Shown here one piece after another: positions 31,345 to 41,516 of a stretch of DNA of 64,000 bases. The stretch's first letter is position 1, and every line of letters begins with the position of its first letter. The position numbers and the translations under genes are program-made. The notes below the pieces were generated by a model that saw only the letters and a list, made by a program, of their open reading frames with translations, had not been told where the DNA came from and did not search any database. Source of the DNA: Rhodococcus spelaei (GTDB taxonomy: Bacteria; Actinomycetota; Actinomycetes; Mycobacteriales; Mycobacteriaceae); the NCBI RefSeq assembly GCF_006704125.1, contig NZ_VIGH01000002.1, positions 186,001-250,000 of the forward strand. Reading direction: 5' to 3'.

Positions 31345-33603
31345 ATGAACCCCGTCACCCAGGCACCGCCCGACGCGCAGGTCGAACTGCTGATCGGCGG
31401 CATGACCTGCGCCTCGTGCGCGGCCCGGATCGAGAAGAAGCTCAACAAGCTCGACGGGGTGACCGCGACGGTCAACTACGCCACCGAGAAGGCCAAGGTC
31501 GTGATCGACGGCGCCACCGACCTCACCCCGGTCGACCTCGTCGCCGAGGTGGAGAAGGCCGGCTACCGCGCCACCCTGCCCGCCCCCGCAACCCCCGACG
31601 CGCCCGCGGGCGCGAACGAACCCGAGGACGAGCAGTCGCGCGCACTGGCCGCACTGCGGACCCGGCTGACCGTCGCCGCGGTCCTGTCGGTCCCGGTGAT
31701 CGCGATGGCGATGATCCCGGCCCTGCAGTTCACCAACTGGCAGTGGCTCTCGCTCACCCTCGCCGCGCCGGTGATCGTGTGGGCCGGACTGCCCTTCCAC
31801 CGCGCCACCTGGGCCAATCTCAAGCACGGCGCCGCCACGATGGACACGCTCATCACCATCGGCACCGGGTCTGCCTTCCTGTGGTCCCTGTACGCCCTGT
31901 TCTTCGGCACCGCAGGCGAACCCGGCATGACGCACCCGTTCTCCTTCACCGTCGGTCGCACCGACGGCGCAGCCAACATCTACCTCGAGGTCGCCGCCGG
32001 CGTCATCACCTTCGTGCTGGCCGGGCGCTACTTCGAGCAGCGGTCCAAGCGTCGCGCCGGGGCCGCGTTGCGCGCCCTCTTCGAGCTCGGCGCCAAGGAG
32101 GTGTCGGTGCTGCGCGACGGCGTCGAAACCCGTATTCCGGCAGCCGAACTCGCGGTCGGCGAACTGTTCGTGGTGCGCCCAGGCGAGAAGGTCGCCACCG
32201 ACGGCGTCGTCACCGAAGGTCGCTCGGCGGTCGACATGTCGATGCTGACCGGCGAATCCGTGCCGGTCGAGGTCGGTGCTGGTGACGCCGTGGTCGGCGC
32301 GACCGTCAATGCCGGCGGGCGCCTCGTCGTGCGCGCCACCCGCGTCGGAGCCGACACCCAACTCGCTCAGATGGCTGCGCTGGTGGAGGACGCGCAGAAC
32401 GGCAAGGCGCAGGTGCAACGCCTCGCGGATCGGATCGCGGGGGTGTTCGTCCCGGTCGCCATCGCGATCGCCGTTGCCGCACTGGGCTACTGGATCGGCA
32501 CCGGCAGCGCGCTCTCGGTCGCGTTCACCGCCGCCGTGGCGGTGCTCATCATCGCCTGCCCGTGCGCCCTCGGACTGGCCACACCCACCGCGCTGCTCGT
32601 CGGCACGGGGCGGGGCGCCCAGATGGGCATCCTCATCAAGGGTCCCGAGGTCCTCGAGTCCACCCGAAGGGTCGACACGATCGTGCTGGACAAGACCGGC
32701 ACCGTCACCACCGGCACGATGACCCTCCACGACGTGGTCACCGCCGACGGCACCGACCGCGCCGAGGCGCTACGCCTGGTCGGGGCGCTGGAGAACGCCT
32801 CCGAGCACCCCATCGCGAAGGCGATCGCGGCGGCTGCCGCCGCCGCGGGTCCCCTGCCCGAAGTCGACGGCTTCGCCAACGTCGAGGGCCTCGGAGTGCA
32901 GGGCGTCGTCGACGGGCACGCTGCCGTCGCGGGCCGGACCACGCTGCTCGAGGACTGGTCGATGCACCTGCCCGACGCCCTCGCGGAGGCCAAGGCCGCC
33001 GCGGAGCGGGACGGCAAGACCGCGATCGTGGCGGGCTGGGACGGCGCGGCACGGGCCGTGCTGGTCGTCGCCGACACGGTCAAGGCCACCAGCGCCGACG
33101 CGATCGCCCAGTTCAAGCGGCTCGGCCTCGAGCCGGTGCTGCTGACCGGCGACAACGCTGCCGCCGCCCGAGCAGTGGCCGACCAGGTGGGCATCGAGAC
33201 CGTGCTGGCCGAGGTGTTGCCCGCCGACAAGGTCGACGCCGTCAAGGAGCTGCAGTCCCGTGGCAAGGTGGTCGCGATGGTCGGCGACGGCGTGAACGAC
33301 GCCGCCGCACTGGCCCAGGCCGACCTCGGCCTGGCGATGGGCACCGGCACCGACGTCGCGATCGAGGCCAGCGACATCACCCTGGTCCGCGGCGACCTCC
33401 GCTCGGCCGCCGATGCGATCCGGTTGTCCCGCAAGACACTCGGGACCATTCGCGGCAATCTGTTCTGGGCATTCGCCTACAACGCGGCGGCGATCCCGCT
33501 GGCCGCGGCCGGCCTGCTCAACCCGATGCTGGCCGGGGCAGCGATGGCCTTCTCGAGTGTGTTCGTGGTGAGCAACAGTCTGCGCCTCAAGCGCTTCCGG
33601 TAG
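31345..33603 (+). CDS. copA: Copper-translocating P1B-type ATPase
   Basis: The 752-residue pump exports Cu(I). One N-terminal HMA domain ([16 protein letters not shown], ~17-32) precedes eight predicted membrane helices. CPC at 405-407 is the transport site, TGES lies in the actuator domain, DKTGT has the phosphorylated Asp449, HP in ASEHPIA marks the nucleotide domain, and [12 protein letters not shown] is the hinge. The last helices carry [12 protein letters not shown] and [17 protein letters not shown], the Asn, Met and Ser residues of Cu+ ATPases. ATG 31345 has GAGAGGA upstream. A 20-bp terminator follows. Confidence 0.96.
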   Translation: MNPVTQAPPDAQVELLIGGMTCASCAARIEKKLNKLDGVTATVNYATEKAKVVIDGATDLTPVDLVAEVEKAGYRATLPAPATPDAPAGANEPEDEQSRALAALRTRLTVAAVLSVPVIAMAMIPALQFTNWQWLSLTLAAPVIVWAGLPFHRATWANLKHGAATMDTLITIGTGSAFLWSLYALFFGTAGEPGMTHPFSFTVGRTDGAANIYLEVAAGVITFVLAGRYFEQRSKRRAGAALRALFELGAKEVSVLRDGVETRIPAAELAVGELFVVRPGEKVATDGVVTEGRSAVDMSMLTGESVPVEVGAGDAVVGATVNAGGRLVVRATRVGADTQLAQMAALVEDAQNGKAQVQRLADRIAGVFVPVAIAIAVAALGYWIGTGSALSVAFTAAVAVLIIACPCALGLATPTALLVGTGRGAQMGILIKGPEVLESTRRVDTIVLDKTGTVTTGTMTLHDVVTADGTDRAEALRLVGALENASEHPIAKAIAAAAAAAGPLPEVDGFANVEGLGVQGVVDGHAAVAGRTTLLEDWSMHLPDALAEAKAAAERDGKTAIVAGWDGAARAVLVVADTVKATSADAIAQFKRLGLEPVLLTGDNAAAARAVADQVGIETVLAEVLPADKVDAVKELQSRGKVVAMVGDGVNDAAALAQADLGLAMGTGTDVAIEASDITLVRGDLRSAADAIRLSRKTLGTIRGNLFWAFAYNAAAIPLAAAGLLNPMLAGAAMAFSSVFVVSNSLRLKRFR

Positions 33604-33675
33604 GCGTCACGCACCACCGGGCCGAGCATGGCTCCGCTGCTCGGCTAGGTCGAAGTAGCAATTGCACACTGACCC

Positions 33676-33721
33676 AGGCCCCGGCTCCCAGCCCGCAATC
33701 GCGGGCCGGGAGCCGGGGCCT
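33676..33721 (+). terminator. Terminator of the copper operon
   Basis: Fourteen outer pairs (33676-33689 with 33708-33721) and six inner pairs (33691-33696 with 33701-33706), separated by one mismatch, close on an AATC tetraloop. A very stable stem 70 bases after the copA stop. Confidence 0.8.
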
Positions 33722-33857
33722 CGTGCGTCGAGGCACCGCATGCCGGCCCTTGTCTGATTCCACTGAGCGGGACTGACGAGAACGTCTTGTGCTGTACGTC
33801 ACAGAATGTCCCGAGCTAGTTGAGGATCACACAATTTGGCGCTAACGGAGGATCAGA

Positions 33858-35483
33858 ATGAGTCGTCGTTCCAGACGAGGCAATCGCGGCTTGGCTGCGG
33901 TCACCCTTGCGGTTGCAGGAAGCCTGTTCTTGGCCTCGTGCGCAGGCAACAACGAGGGCAGCAGCGGTGGCAGCGCCGACGCACCTCAGACTGGATCCGA
34001 CCTCACCATCGGACTGGTCAACAAGCAGGGCGATCCCGGAACTCCCGTCAAGGGCGGAACGCTGACCTTCGCCGGCTACACGGCGGTCACCACGCTCGAC
34101 CCCTCGAAGTCTCAGGCCGCCGGTTCCGCCGGCGGTACCGAACTGGCCGCGATCTACGACACGCTGATGCGTTACGACCCGGTCGCGAAGAAGTTCGATC
34201 CGCAGATGGCCAAGTCACTCGAGTCGAGTGCGGACAACCTGTCCTGGACGTTGAAGCTGCGCGACGGGACCAAGTTCAGTGACGGCAGCCCCCTCGATGC
34301 GCAGGCCGTGACCGCGAGCATCAACCGCTATGTCGCCAGGAAGGCACCGCAGTCCGCCCTCTGGGCTGCGAAGGTCGCGTCGATGGACACCCCGGACGCG
34401 ACGACGGTCGTGTTCCACCTGTCCAGCCCGTGGACCGGCATCCAGTCGATGCTGTCCACCGGTCCGGGCATGATCGTTGCCCCGTCGGCGCAGCAGGGCG
34501 ACCAGTTCACCCCGATCGGTGCCGGCGCCTACAAGCTCGAGAAGTTCGCGCCGAACGAGGAGCTGGTCCTGACGGCTCGCCCCGACTACTACGGCGGCGC
34601 ACCCCAACTCGACAAGTTGCGTCTGATCAGCATCGTCGGCGGTCAGCCCACCGCTGATGCCCTCAAGACCGGCGGCGTCGATGCTGCGTACGTACGCACG
34701 CTCAACCCCGCCCTCGATCTGATCGACGCCGGCTACCCCGCATTCGTCGACATCCCGTCGCTCGGGTCCATCGCCAACGTCAACATGGCGCCGGGCCGTC
34801 CCGGTGCGGACGTCCGCGTCCGTCAGGCCATGGCGTACGCCGTCGATCCGCAGACCCTGAACACCCGCGTGAATGCGGGTAAGGGTATGCCCGGCCAGGT
34901 GATCTTCCAGGACACCTCGCGCTGGCACAACGACGTCAAGCCCATCGGTGTCGATCCGGCCAAGGCCAAGACACTTCTCGATGCGGCGAAGGCCGACGGG
35001 TACAACGGCAAGGTCACCTTCCTCTCGTATCAGGAGCCGGCCGCACAGGCATCGGCATTGGCCGTACAGGCGATGCTGAACGCTGTCGGTTTCGACACGC
35101 AGATCGAATATGCCACCGGCCCCGGCGATCTGGTGAAGAGGATGTACGTCGACCGCAACTACGACATCAGCAGCGCGGCGATCAACCTGTCCGAGGCCGA
35201 TCCGTTCGAGCGTCTGTACAGCAGCCTCAGGACGGGTGGACCCAACAACACCACGGGCTACTCGGATCCCGAAACCGATGCGCTGCTCGACAAGCTCGGA
35301 ACTGCGGTGACGGACACCGACAAGAAGGCGGTGCTCGCCCAGATCCAGGAGCGCGCCAATGTGACTGTGCCGTGGCAGGTCTGGGGCAACGTGCCGAACA
35401 TCGACGTCTGGGCGAAGAACGTGAACGGCATCAAGCAGAGCGTCGACGGCATCATGCTGTTCGACACCGCCTGGAAGTCCTAG
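33858..35483 (+). CDS. Peptide/nickel-type ABC transporter substrate-binding lipoprotein
   Basis: The 541-residue SBP_bac_5 family protein is the extracellular receptor of the importer encoded downstream. LFLASCAG places a lipobox Cys at 28. KSLESSADNLSWTLKLRDGTKFSDGSPLDAQAVTASINR and GAGAYKLEKFAPNEELVLTARPDYY are typical of DppA/OppA. The ligand may be a peptide, opine or other small solute. ATG 33858 has CGGAGGA at good spacing. A hairpin after its stop could keep receptor level above that of the membrane genes. Codon use is slightly less G+C-biased than in the flanking genes, compatible with an acquired cassette. Confidence 0.92.
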   Translation: MSRRSRRGNRGLAAVTLAVAGSLFLASCAGNNEGSSGGSADAPQTGSDLTIGLVNKQGDPGTPVKGGTLTFAGYTAVTTLDPSKSQAAGSAGGTELAAIYDTLMRYDPVAKKFDPQMAKSLESSADNLSWTLKLRDGTKFSDGSPLDAQAVTASINRYVARKAPQSALWAAKVASMDTPDATTVVFHLSSPWTGIQSMLSTGPGMIVAPSAQQGDQFTPIGAGAYKLEKFAPNEELVLTARPDYYGGAPQLDKLRLISIVGGQPTADALKTGGVDAAYVRTLNPALDLIDAGYPAFVDIPSLGSIANVNMAPGRPGADVRVRQAMAYAVDPQTLNTRVNAGKGMPGQVIFQDTSRWHNDVKPIGVDPAKAKTLLDAAKADGYNGKVTFLSYQEPAAQASALAVQAMLNAVGFDTQIEYATGPGDLVKRMYVDRNYDISSAAINLSEADPFERLYSSLRTGGPNNTTGYSDPETDALLDKLGTAVTDTDKKAVLAQIQERANVTVPWQVWGNVPNIDVWAKNVNGIKQSVDGIMLFDTAWKS

Positions 35484-35498
35484 ACCTCCTGTGGCAAT

Positions 35499-35541
35499 GC
35501 GCATCCGGCTCCGCGGGGTCACCCCCGGGGGCCGGATGCGC
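35499..35541 (+). terminator. Intra-operon hairpin between binding protein and permease genes
   Basis: GCGCATCCGGC (35499-35509) pairs with GCCGGATGCGC (35531-35541), and an inner GGGG/CCCC stem extends it. With no T-run it probably acts as a partial terminator or 3' end-stabiliser, leaving more mRNA for the receptor. Confidence 0.55.
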
Positions 35542-35612
35542 CTGCCGACCCATTTCGAAGTACGAGGAACTGCTGTGAATTGCGAGCTCGGTGTCCGAAG
35601 GAGACGAAATCG

Positions 35613-36569
35613 ATGAATGTCGGCGCAATCGGGAAAAGACTGGGCCAACTCGTTGTTGTGCTCCTGATCGTCAGCTTCGGCACTTTCGTGCTGGCATCGT
35701 TGATTCCCGGCGATCCTGCCGTGTCCGTCCTCGGGGAGGGACGCACCCCTGCGGAGTACGCGGAGGTTCGCCAGCAACTCGGTCTCAATGATCCACTCGT
35801 CGTTCGCTACTGGGACTGGCTGACAAGTGCCGTCACCGGCGATCTCGGACACTCGCTGGTTCCGCCGCAGCAGGACGTCCTCACCGCCATCGGTTCGGCC
35901 CTGCCCGTCAGCGTTCAGCTGGCCGTGATGGGCCTGATCATCGCACTGCTCGTCGCCGTACCGCTGGCGCTCTGGTCCGCCCACCACGAAGGTGGAACCG
36001 TCGACCGGATCATCAGTGCCGCGACCTTCGGTGTGCTGTCGGTGCCGAGCTTCCTGGCCGGCCTGCTGCTGATCATCCTGACGGTCAACACTCTCGGCTG
36101 GTTCCCCCGCTCGCAGTGGGTGCGTATCGGCGAGAGCGTCTCCGGAAACCTCTCTCACGCAATACTCCCCGCGATCACCATCAGCCTGCTCGAGATGGCG
36201 ATGTTCACGCGCGTTCTCCGCAGCGACCTCGTCACCACGCTGCGTGAGGACTACATCCTGGCCTCGAAGGCCAAGGGCATGCCCACGCTGCGCGTCCTCT
36301 TCAGTGACGCGCTGCGGCCCTCGTCGTTCTCACTCATCACGATGATGGGTCTGGCGCTCGGCGGCATGATCGGCAGCACCGTGATCGTCGAGACGCTGTT
36401 CACGCTGCCCGGCATGGGCACGCTGATCGTTCGGGCCGCCCAGCAAGGCGATGCGCCGATGCTGTTGGGTGCGGTGGTCGTGATCGCCGTCCTCTACGTC
36501 CTGATCAACAGTGCAATCGATGTTCTGTACACCTATCTCGACCCGAGGAGTCGTCGTGTCCATGTCTGA
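35613..36569 (+). CDS. ABC transporter permease (DppB/OppB type)
   Basis: The 318-residue inner-membrane permease has six helices. GKRLGQLVVVLLIVSFGTFVLASLIPGDPA is the N-terminal signature, and REDYILASKAKGMPTLRVLFSDALRPS is the EAA loop that contacts the ATPases. GGMIGSTVIVETLFTLPGMGTLIVRAAQQGD is typical of the last loop. ATG 35613 follows AAGGAG nine bases upstream. The second permease gene starts before this one ends. Confidence 0.93.
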   Translation: MNVGAIGKRLGQLVVVLLIVSFGTFVLASLIPGDPAVSVLGEGRTPAEYAEVRQQLGLNDPLVVRYWDWLTSAVTGDLGHSLVPPQQDVLTAIGSALPVSVQLAVMGLIIALLVAVPLALWSAHHEGGTVDRIISAATFGVLSVPSFLAGLLLIILTVNTLGWFPRSQWVRIGESVSGNLSHAILPAITISLLEMAMFTRVLRSDLVTTLREDYILASKAKGMPTLRVLFSDALRPSSFSLITMMGLALGGMIGSTVIVETLFTLPGMGTLIVRAAQQGDAPMLLGAVVVIAVLYVLINSAIDVLYTYLDPRSRRVHV

Positions 36570-37656
36570 AGTGACGCCTGACGGAGCGGCGACCACCCCG
36601 GCACCGTCCGAGGTGATGACATACCCACGCCAGACCGTGCTGCTTGCGCCGAGTCCGGTATCGCCCCTGGCAGGTCCGAAGCATCTGTATCTACGGGGAA
36701 GCGTGTGGACCGTTCTCGGTCTCGTCCTGTTGGGGACAGGCCTCTTCGGTTCGGCCGTGATGATGCCGGTCCGCATCGCGTTGGTCCTTCTCGCTCTGGT
36801 GATCCTGTTCAAGGGCCTGGCCAAGCTGGGCACTGCCAAACTGGGCAAGGGTTTCGACCTGTCCTACTGGCTGGCCTGCGGATGGCTGGCCGTGCTGATT
36901 CTTGCCGCGATCTTCGCGCCTCTCCTGCCCCTCGGTGAGTACAAGGACACGGTCAAGACTCTGGCCGAGCCCGGATTCGCCTCGCCCAGCCTGCTGTCCG
37001 CTCACCCCCTGGGTACCAACAACTTCGGCCTCGACCTCTTGGCCCGCGCGCTGTTCGGAGCCCGGGCATCGCTGACGGTGGCCGTGTGCGCCGTCCTGAT
37101 CGGCATCGTCGTCGGCGGCACGATCGGTGTGATGGCCGGCTACTTCCGCGGCAAGCTGGACGCGACTGTCGGCATCCTGACCAACTCGCTCCTCGCGGTT
37201 CCCGCGCTGGTTCTGCTCATCGCGCTGGCGGCCGTGCTGCCCTCCAACCTGCGCAACATCACGTTGGCACTGTCGATTCTCTGCATACCCAGCATGGTTC
37301 GAATCGCCCGAGCGAACACCATCCTGGTGGCGCAACGCGAGTTCGTACTGGCCGCCCGGGCCATGGGCGCGACCAAATGGCGGGTGATCTGGCGCGAACT
37401 GGTTCCCAACGTCCTGGTGCCGGTGGCTGCCCTCGGCCTGGTGACGGTCTCCGGTCTGATCGTGGCCGAAGCGTCGTTGAGCTTCCTGGGTCTCGGTATC
37501 GCCCAGCCCAATCCGACGTGGGGAAACATGATCGCCGAGGGCCAGGGCGGCATTGCGGAGAAGCATCCGTTCATCGTCCTGGTGCCGGGCGTGTTCCTCT
37601 TCCTGACAGTGTTCTCGTTCAACCTCATCGGTGAGAAGTACCGGAGCAGGATGTGA
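36556..37656 (+). CDS. ABC transporter permease (DppC/OppC type) with N-terminal extension
   Basis: The 366-residue protein is about 70 residues longer than usual. A Pro-rich cytoplasmic start is followed by an additional hydrophobic hairpin (SVWTVLGLVLLGTGLFGSAVMMPVRIALVLLALVILFKG). The standard permease then begins: YWLACGWLAVLILAAIFAPLLPL, HPLGTNNFGLDLLARALFGARASL, and the EAA loop REFVLAARAMGATKWRVIWRELVPN. GTG 36556 has GAGGAG five bases upstream; ATG 36562 is possible. It overlaps the first permease gene by 14 bases, indicating coupled translation. Confidence 0.9.
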   Translation: MSMSEVTPDGAATTPAPSEVMTYPRQTVLLAPSPVSPLAGPKHLYLRGSVWTVLGLVLLGTGLFGSAVMMPVRIALVLLALVILFKGLAKLGTAKLGKGFDLSYWLACGWLAVLILAAIFAPLLPLGEYKDTVKTLAEPGFASPSLLSAHPLGTNNFGLDLLARALFGARASLTVAVCAVLIGIVVGGTIGVMAGYFRGKLDATVGILTNSLLAVPALVLLIALAAVLPSNLRNITLALSILCIPSMVRIARANTILVAQREFVLAARAMGATKWRVIWRELVPNVLVPVAALGLVTVSGLIVAEASLSFLGLGIAQPNPTWGNMIAEGQGGIAEKHPFIVLVPGVFLFLTVFSFNLIGEKYRSRM

Positions 37657-38786
37657 AAACTCCAACGCACGACGGGCGGCGTCAGATGACGGACAAGACT
37701 GCGCGAGCCGATGCTCCGCTCCTGCAAGCAGACAACATCCGAACCGGATTCGCCACCGCGAGAGGACAGCTGAGAGCTGTCGACGGTGTGTCGATCACGG
37801 TCGCGGCCGGCGAGACTCTCGGAATTGTCGGCGAGTCGGGTTCGGGAAAGTCGGTACTCGGCCGGACGATCATGGGTCTGCTCGAGAAGGGCCCGGCCAT
37901 CGACATCACCGGCACCGTCACATTCGCCGGACGGGACCTCGCGTCGATGAAGAAGTCCGAGATGAAGCACTTCTGGGGCCCTGAGGTCGCGATGGTCTTC
38001 CAGGATCCGATGACGTCGCTGAATCCGTTCAAGCGCATCGGTACTCACATCACCGAGTCGTTGAGGTTTCACCTCGGCATGAAGAAGGACGCTGCGCGCG
38101 ATCGCGCGGCCGAATTGCTGTCGATGGTGGGGATTCCCGAGGCGAAGCGTCGGCTGGACCAGTTTCCGCACGAGTTGTCCGGCGGCATGCGTCAGCGGGT
38201 GGTCATTGCCATGGCCCTCGCGTGTGAGCCGAAACTGCTGATCGCCGACGAGCCGACGACGGCGTTGGACGTGACGGTGCAGAAGCAGATTCTGGACCTG
38301 CTGGCCTCGCTCAACGACTCGCTGAACATGGCAGTGATCTTGATCAGCCATGACCTCGGAGTGGTGTCGGGCCGATCTGATCGGGTCGCTGTCATGTACG
38401 CCGGATCGGTGATGGAAACCGCTGCGACCGAAGAGATCTTCAGCCGCCCGCGGCACCCGTACACCGAAGCGTTGATGGCCGCGATCCCACGCCTGGAGCA
38501 CCCGACGCACACCGTGTTGCAGACCATTCCGGGTGGACTTCCGGACATGACCAAGCCGATGGTCGGCTGCCGCTTTGCCGCGCGCTGCAAGTACGCGCAG
38601 GAGAAGTGCCTGACCGACGATCCCGAGCTCGCGAGCGGTGCTACCGGTGATCGAACGTCCGGCGCACACGAATTCGCGTGCCACTTCCCGGTGGACACAC
38701 CGGAGGGGATGGCAGCGCTGGTGGCGAATGAAGAGGCCGGTACGACCGCTGCCGGCCTGACGGTCGGTTCGAGGGAGTTGGTCTGA
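37653..38786 (+). CDS. ABC transporter ATP-binding protein (DppD/OppD type)
   Basis: The 377-residue ATPase powers the importer. Walker A is GESGSGKSV, Q-loop VFQDPMTSLNP, signature LSGGMRQRVVIA, Walker B LLIADEPTTALD, and H-loop ISHDLG. The C-terminal oligopeptide domain has CRFAARCKYAQEKC, cysteines that can hold an iron-sulfur cluster in this subfamily. The GTG overlaps the permease stop (GTGA). The tail beyond residue 350 is an Ala/Thr-rich extension. Confidence 0.92.
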   Translation: MKTPTHDGRRQMTDKTARADAPLLQADNIRTGFATARGQLRAVDGVSITVAAGETLGIVGESGSGKSVLGRTIMGLLEKGPAIDITGTVTFAGRDLASMKKSEMKHFWGPEVAMVFQDPMTSLNPFKRIGTHITESLRFHLGMKKDAARDRAAELLSMVGIPEAKRRLDQFPHELSGGMRQRVVIAMALACEPKLLIADEPTTALDVTVQKQILDLLASLNDSLNMAVILISHDLGVVSGRSDRVAVMYAGSVMETAATEEIFSRPRHPYTEALMAAIPRLEHPTHTVLQTIPGGLPDMTKPMVGCRFAARCKYAQEKCLTDDPELASGATGDRTSGAHEFACHFPVDTPEGMAALVANEEAGTTAAGLTVGSRELV

Positions 38787-39775
38787 TGACATCCGTGGTG
38801 GAGACGAAGAAGCCCGCGACGAGTACCCCGGCCCTCACGGTCGAGGACCTGGTCGTCGAGTTCGGGGTCGGCAGGGGCCAGACCGTCCATGCCGTGTCGG
38901 GGATCAGCTTCACGGTGGGCGAGGGTGAAACCCTGGGCGTGGTCGGTGAATCCGGCTGTGGAAAGTCGACGGCCGGCAAGGCGATCATGCAACTGCCGTC
39001 CCCGACGTCCGGGTCGATTCGCCTCGGCGACGTGGAGATGACCTCACTGGACCCCGAAGCACTGCGCCGCAGCCGTACGTCGTTGCAGATGATCTTCCAG
39101 GATCCGATTTCGTCGCTCAATCCTCGACGCAAGGTCAAAGCACTTGTGACGGAGGGCCCCTCGATCTGGGGTAACAAGGACAAGGCGGCCGTCGAGAAGC
39201 GGGCCCGGGAAGTGCTCGCGGAGGTCGGCCTCGATCCCGACATGGTGTGGGACCGCACGCCGCGGGAACTCTCGGGTGGTCAGTGCCAACGGGTGTGCAT
39301 TGCCCGGGCATTGATGCTGGATCCGAAGGTGCTGATCTGCGACGAGCCGGTGTCCAGCCTCGACGTCTCGGTGCAGGCCCAGATCCTCAATCTGTTGGAG
39401 GATGCGAAGCGTCGCCACGGGCTGAGCCTGTTGTTCATCGCCCACAACATGGCGGTGGTCAAGAACATCAGTGATCGGGTGATGATCATGTACCTGGGAC
39501 GAGTGTGCGAGATCGTTCCCGCCGAGGACATGCAGAATCGGGCACTGCACCCGTACACCCAGTTGCTGCTGTCGTCGATTCCCGACCCGGATGCCGGCGC
39601 CACCGCAGAGCAGAACGTCGAGCAGACCGCGGTGGAACTTCCCTCTCCGCTGAACCCGCCGAGTGGCTGCCGTTTCCGTACGCGCTGCCCGCTGGCGACG
39701 GACCGGTGCGCTGCCGAGGTACCGCAACTGCGACTTGTCGACGACGGTCACCAGGTCGCCTGCCACAACGTGTGA
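38786..39775 (+). CDS. ABC transporter ATP-binding protein (DppF/OppF type)
   Basis: The 329-residue partner ATPase has Walker A GESGCGKST, Q-loop IFQDPISSLNP, signature LSGGQCQRVCIARAL, Walker B VLICDEPVSSLD and the C-terminal GCRFRTRCPLATDRC motif. In the H-loop the usual SHD is AHN (FIAHNMAV), so the catalytic histidine is kept. ATG overlaps the previous stop by one base (TGATG). It is the last gene of the operon; a terminator with a T-run follows. Confidence 0.92.
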   Translation: MTSVVETKKPATSTPALTVEDLVVEFGVGRGQTVHAVSGISFTVGEGETLGVVGESGCGKSTAGKAIMQLPSPTSGSIRLGDVEMTSLDPEALRRSRTSLQMIFQDPISSLNPRRKVKALVTEGPSIWGNKDKAAVEKRAREVLAEVGLDPDMVWDRTPRELSGGQCQRVCIARALMLDPKVLICDEPVSSLDVSVQAQILNLLEDAKRRHGLSLLFIAHNMAVVKNISDRVMIMYLGRVCEIVPAEDMQNRALHPYTQLLLSSIPDPDAGATAEQNVEQTAVELPSPLNPPSGCRFRTRCPLATDRCAAEVPQLRLVDDGHQVACHNV

Positions 39776-39809
39776 CGCACGTGCGCAGCGTGTTCCGAAC
39801 GTAGCCGGC

Positions 39810-39851
39810 CCGATGCCGCCACACCCGAACAAGCGGGTGGGGCGGCATCGG
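39810..39851 (+). terminator. Rho-independent terminator of the peptide ABC operon
   Basis: CCGATGCCGCC (39810-39820) and CACCCG (39822-39827) pair with CGGGTG (39834-39839) and GGCGGCATCGG (39841-39851), with one unpaired base on each side and a six-base loop. ACTTTTC follows, giving a real T-run. Confidence 0.88.
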
Positions 39852-39881
39852 ACTTTTCGGGGCGGACGCCGTCGGTACCGG

Positions 39882-41486
39882 TTACACCCCGACCCGCTGC
39901 CCGGCGAGATACGTTCCGAGCACCGCGATGTCCCCGATCCGCATCGGTTCCACGTCCAGCGGGTTCTCCGCCAGCACCACGAAGTCCGCGAACTTGCCGA
40001 CCTCGATCGAGCCGACCTCGTGCTCGCTGAACAGCTGCCACGCGGCGTCGATGGTGACCGCCCGCAACGCCTCCTGCACGGTGACCCGGTGCTCGGGGCC
40101 GAACGTCCGGCCCCGCCGTGACGTTCGGGTGACCGCGACCTGGATGTTGCGCAGCGGCTCGATCGGCGTCACCGGGCCGTCGTTGTGGAACGAAATACGC
40201 TGCCCCGCATCGAGGGCAGCCCGCGCCGACGTCCACGAGTGACCGCGATCCCCGAAGAACTCGTCGAGCACCTCACCCCAGTAGTAGATGTGGTCCACGA
40301 ACAGCGAGCACGTGACACCGAGTTCGGTTGCCCGCCGGTACTGTTCGCCGGTCATCGACCCGCAGTGCTCGATCCGCAGCCGCGCATCCGGTCGCGGATG
40401 CTCCCGCTGGATCTCCTCGTACACGTCGAGAACCATGTCGATCGCGTTGTCGCCGTGCGAATGGCAGGCGATCTGCCAGCCGTCCGGGTAGTAGCTGCGG
40501 CACACCTCGAGCAGCTGTTCCTTCGTGTAGTTCGCGTGCCCGCGGTGGCCGGGCTCGAGGCCGATCGCATGCGTGGAGTCGGAATCCTGGTAGGCGAAGG
40601 AGGTGTCGATGTTGCCGACCCACGGTGAACCATCGGACCAGACCTTGATCCCGATCTGGCGGAACATCTCGTCACCCTCGCCGACAGCACGCTTGCTGCG
40701 ACCCGCCGGTCCCGACGTCTCGTAGGCCCGGACCCGGACCGTCGCGGAGCCGGACTTCGCCAGTTCCTGGTACCGCTCGAACAATGCCTCCCCCAACGCC
40801 AGGTCGCCCACCGTCGTGACTCCCTGGGCGTTGAGGTAGTCCATCTCGTGGGTCATCAGCCGCGGAAAGTCCTCGGGCTCCGACATCATCGGGGGGCCGC
40901 CGAGAATCCACACCGCCGGCATCTCGAAGCCCCTGCCTGTCGGGTTCCCGTCCGCGTCCCGCTCGTACTCGCTGTGTCCCTCGTTCGGGGTGTCCCGGGT
41001 GATGCCGAGCAACTCCAGGCCCCTGCGGTTGGTCCAGGACGAGTGCCCCGAGTTGTGCACCACGCTCACCGGGTTGTCGGGCGAGATCTCCGTGAGCAGT
41101 GCGCCGGACATCTCCGGCAGGTCCCGCAGCAGCAACGAGTCCCATCCGTAGGCCGTCACCCACTCCCCCGGTTTCGCGCTCGCCGCGGCCGTTCTCAGCC
41201 GGTCCATCACCGCCTCGGCACTCGTGCACACGGTGGGGCGGATGTCGACGACGCCGGGGCCGACGATGGTCATGTCCATCGCGGGGTGGGCGTGCGCATC
41301 GATGAACCCGGGCAGCAGAGTCGCGCCGCCGAGGTCGACGACGTCCGCGGCGGGGTTGTCCCCGCCGGCGAGGTCGGCGGCGCTGCCGACCGCGGTGATC
41401 CGCCCGTCCTCCACCGTGACCGCGGTCGCGAGGGGGTTCGCCGGATCCATGGTCACGACAGTCGCGTTGGTGAAGATCTTCTTCAT
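39882..41486 (-). CDS. Metal-dependent amidohydrolase (YtcJ-like, amidohydro_3)
   Basis: The 534-residue TIM-barrel hydrolase has the metal ligands in order: FIDAHAHP (HxH near residue 66), CHSHGDNAID, IEHCGSM, and FHNDGPVTPIEP with the late Asp. N- and C-terminal beta pieces (FTNATVVTMDP and IGSIEVGKFADFVVLAENPLDV) form the small sandwich domain. Members deacylate or deformylate N-substituted compounds; the substrate is unassigned. ATG 41486 follows GAGGAG. It lies 30 bases after an MFS gene on the same strand, so uptake or export and hydrolysis of one compound is likely. Confidence 0.9.
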   Translation of the reverse strand: MKKIFTNATVVTMDPANPLATAVTVEDGRITAVGSAADLAGGDNPAADVVDLGGATLLPGFIDAHAHPAMDMTIVGPGVVDIRPTVCTSAEAVMDRLRTAAASAKPGEWVTAYGWDSLLLRDLPEMSGALLTEISPDNPVSVVHNSGHSSWTNRRGLELLGITRDTPNEGHSEYERDADGNPTGRGFEMPAVWILGGPPMMSEPEDFPRLMTHEMDYLNAQGVTTVGDLALGEALFERYQELAKSGSATVRVRAYETSGPAGRSKRAVGEGDEMFRQIGIKVWSDGSPWVGNIDTSFAYQDSDSTHAIGLEPGHRGHANYTKEQLLEVCRSYYPDGWQIACHSHGDNAIDMVLDVYEEIQREHPRPDARLRIEHCGSMTGEQYRRATELGVTCSLFVDHIYYWGEVLDEFFGDRGHSWTSARAALDAGQRISFHNDGPVTPIEPLRNIQVAVTRTSRRGRTFGPEHRVTVQEALRAVTIDAAWQLFSEHEVGSIEVGKFADFVVLAENPLDVEPMRIGDIAVLGTYLAGQRVGV

Positions 41487-41516
41487 GGGACTCCTCGTTG
41501 TCGGGTTGTCGGGCTG

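Noticed and set aside
35580-35613. TTG at 35580 as start of the first permease
   Set aside because: AAGGAG lies downstream of it and at correct spacing to ATG 35613.
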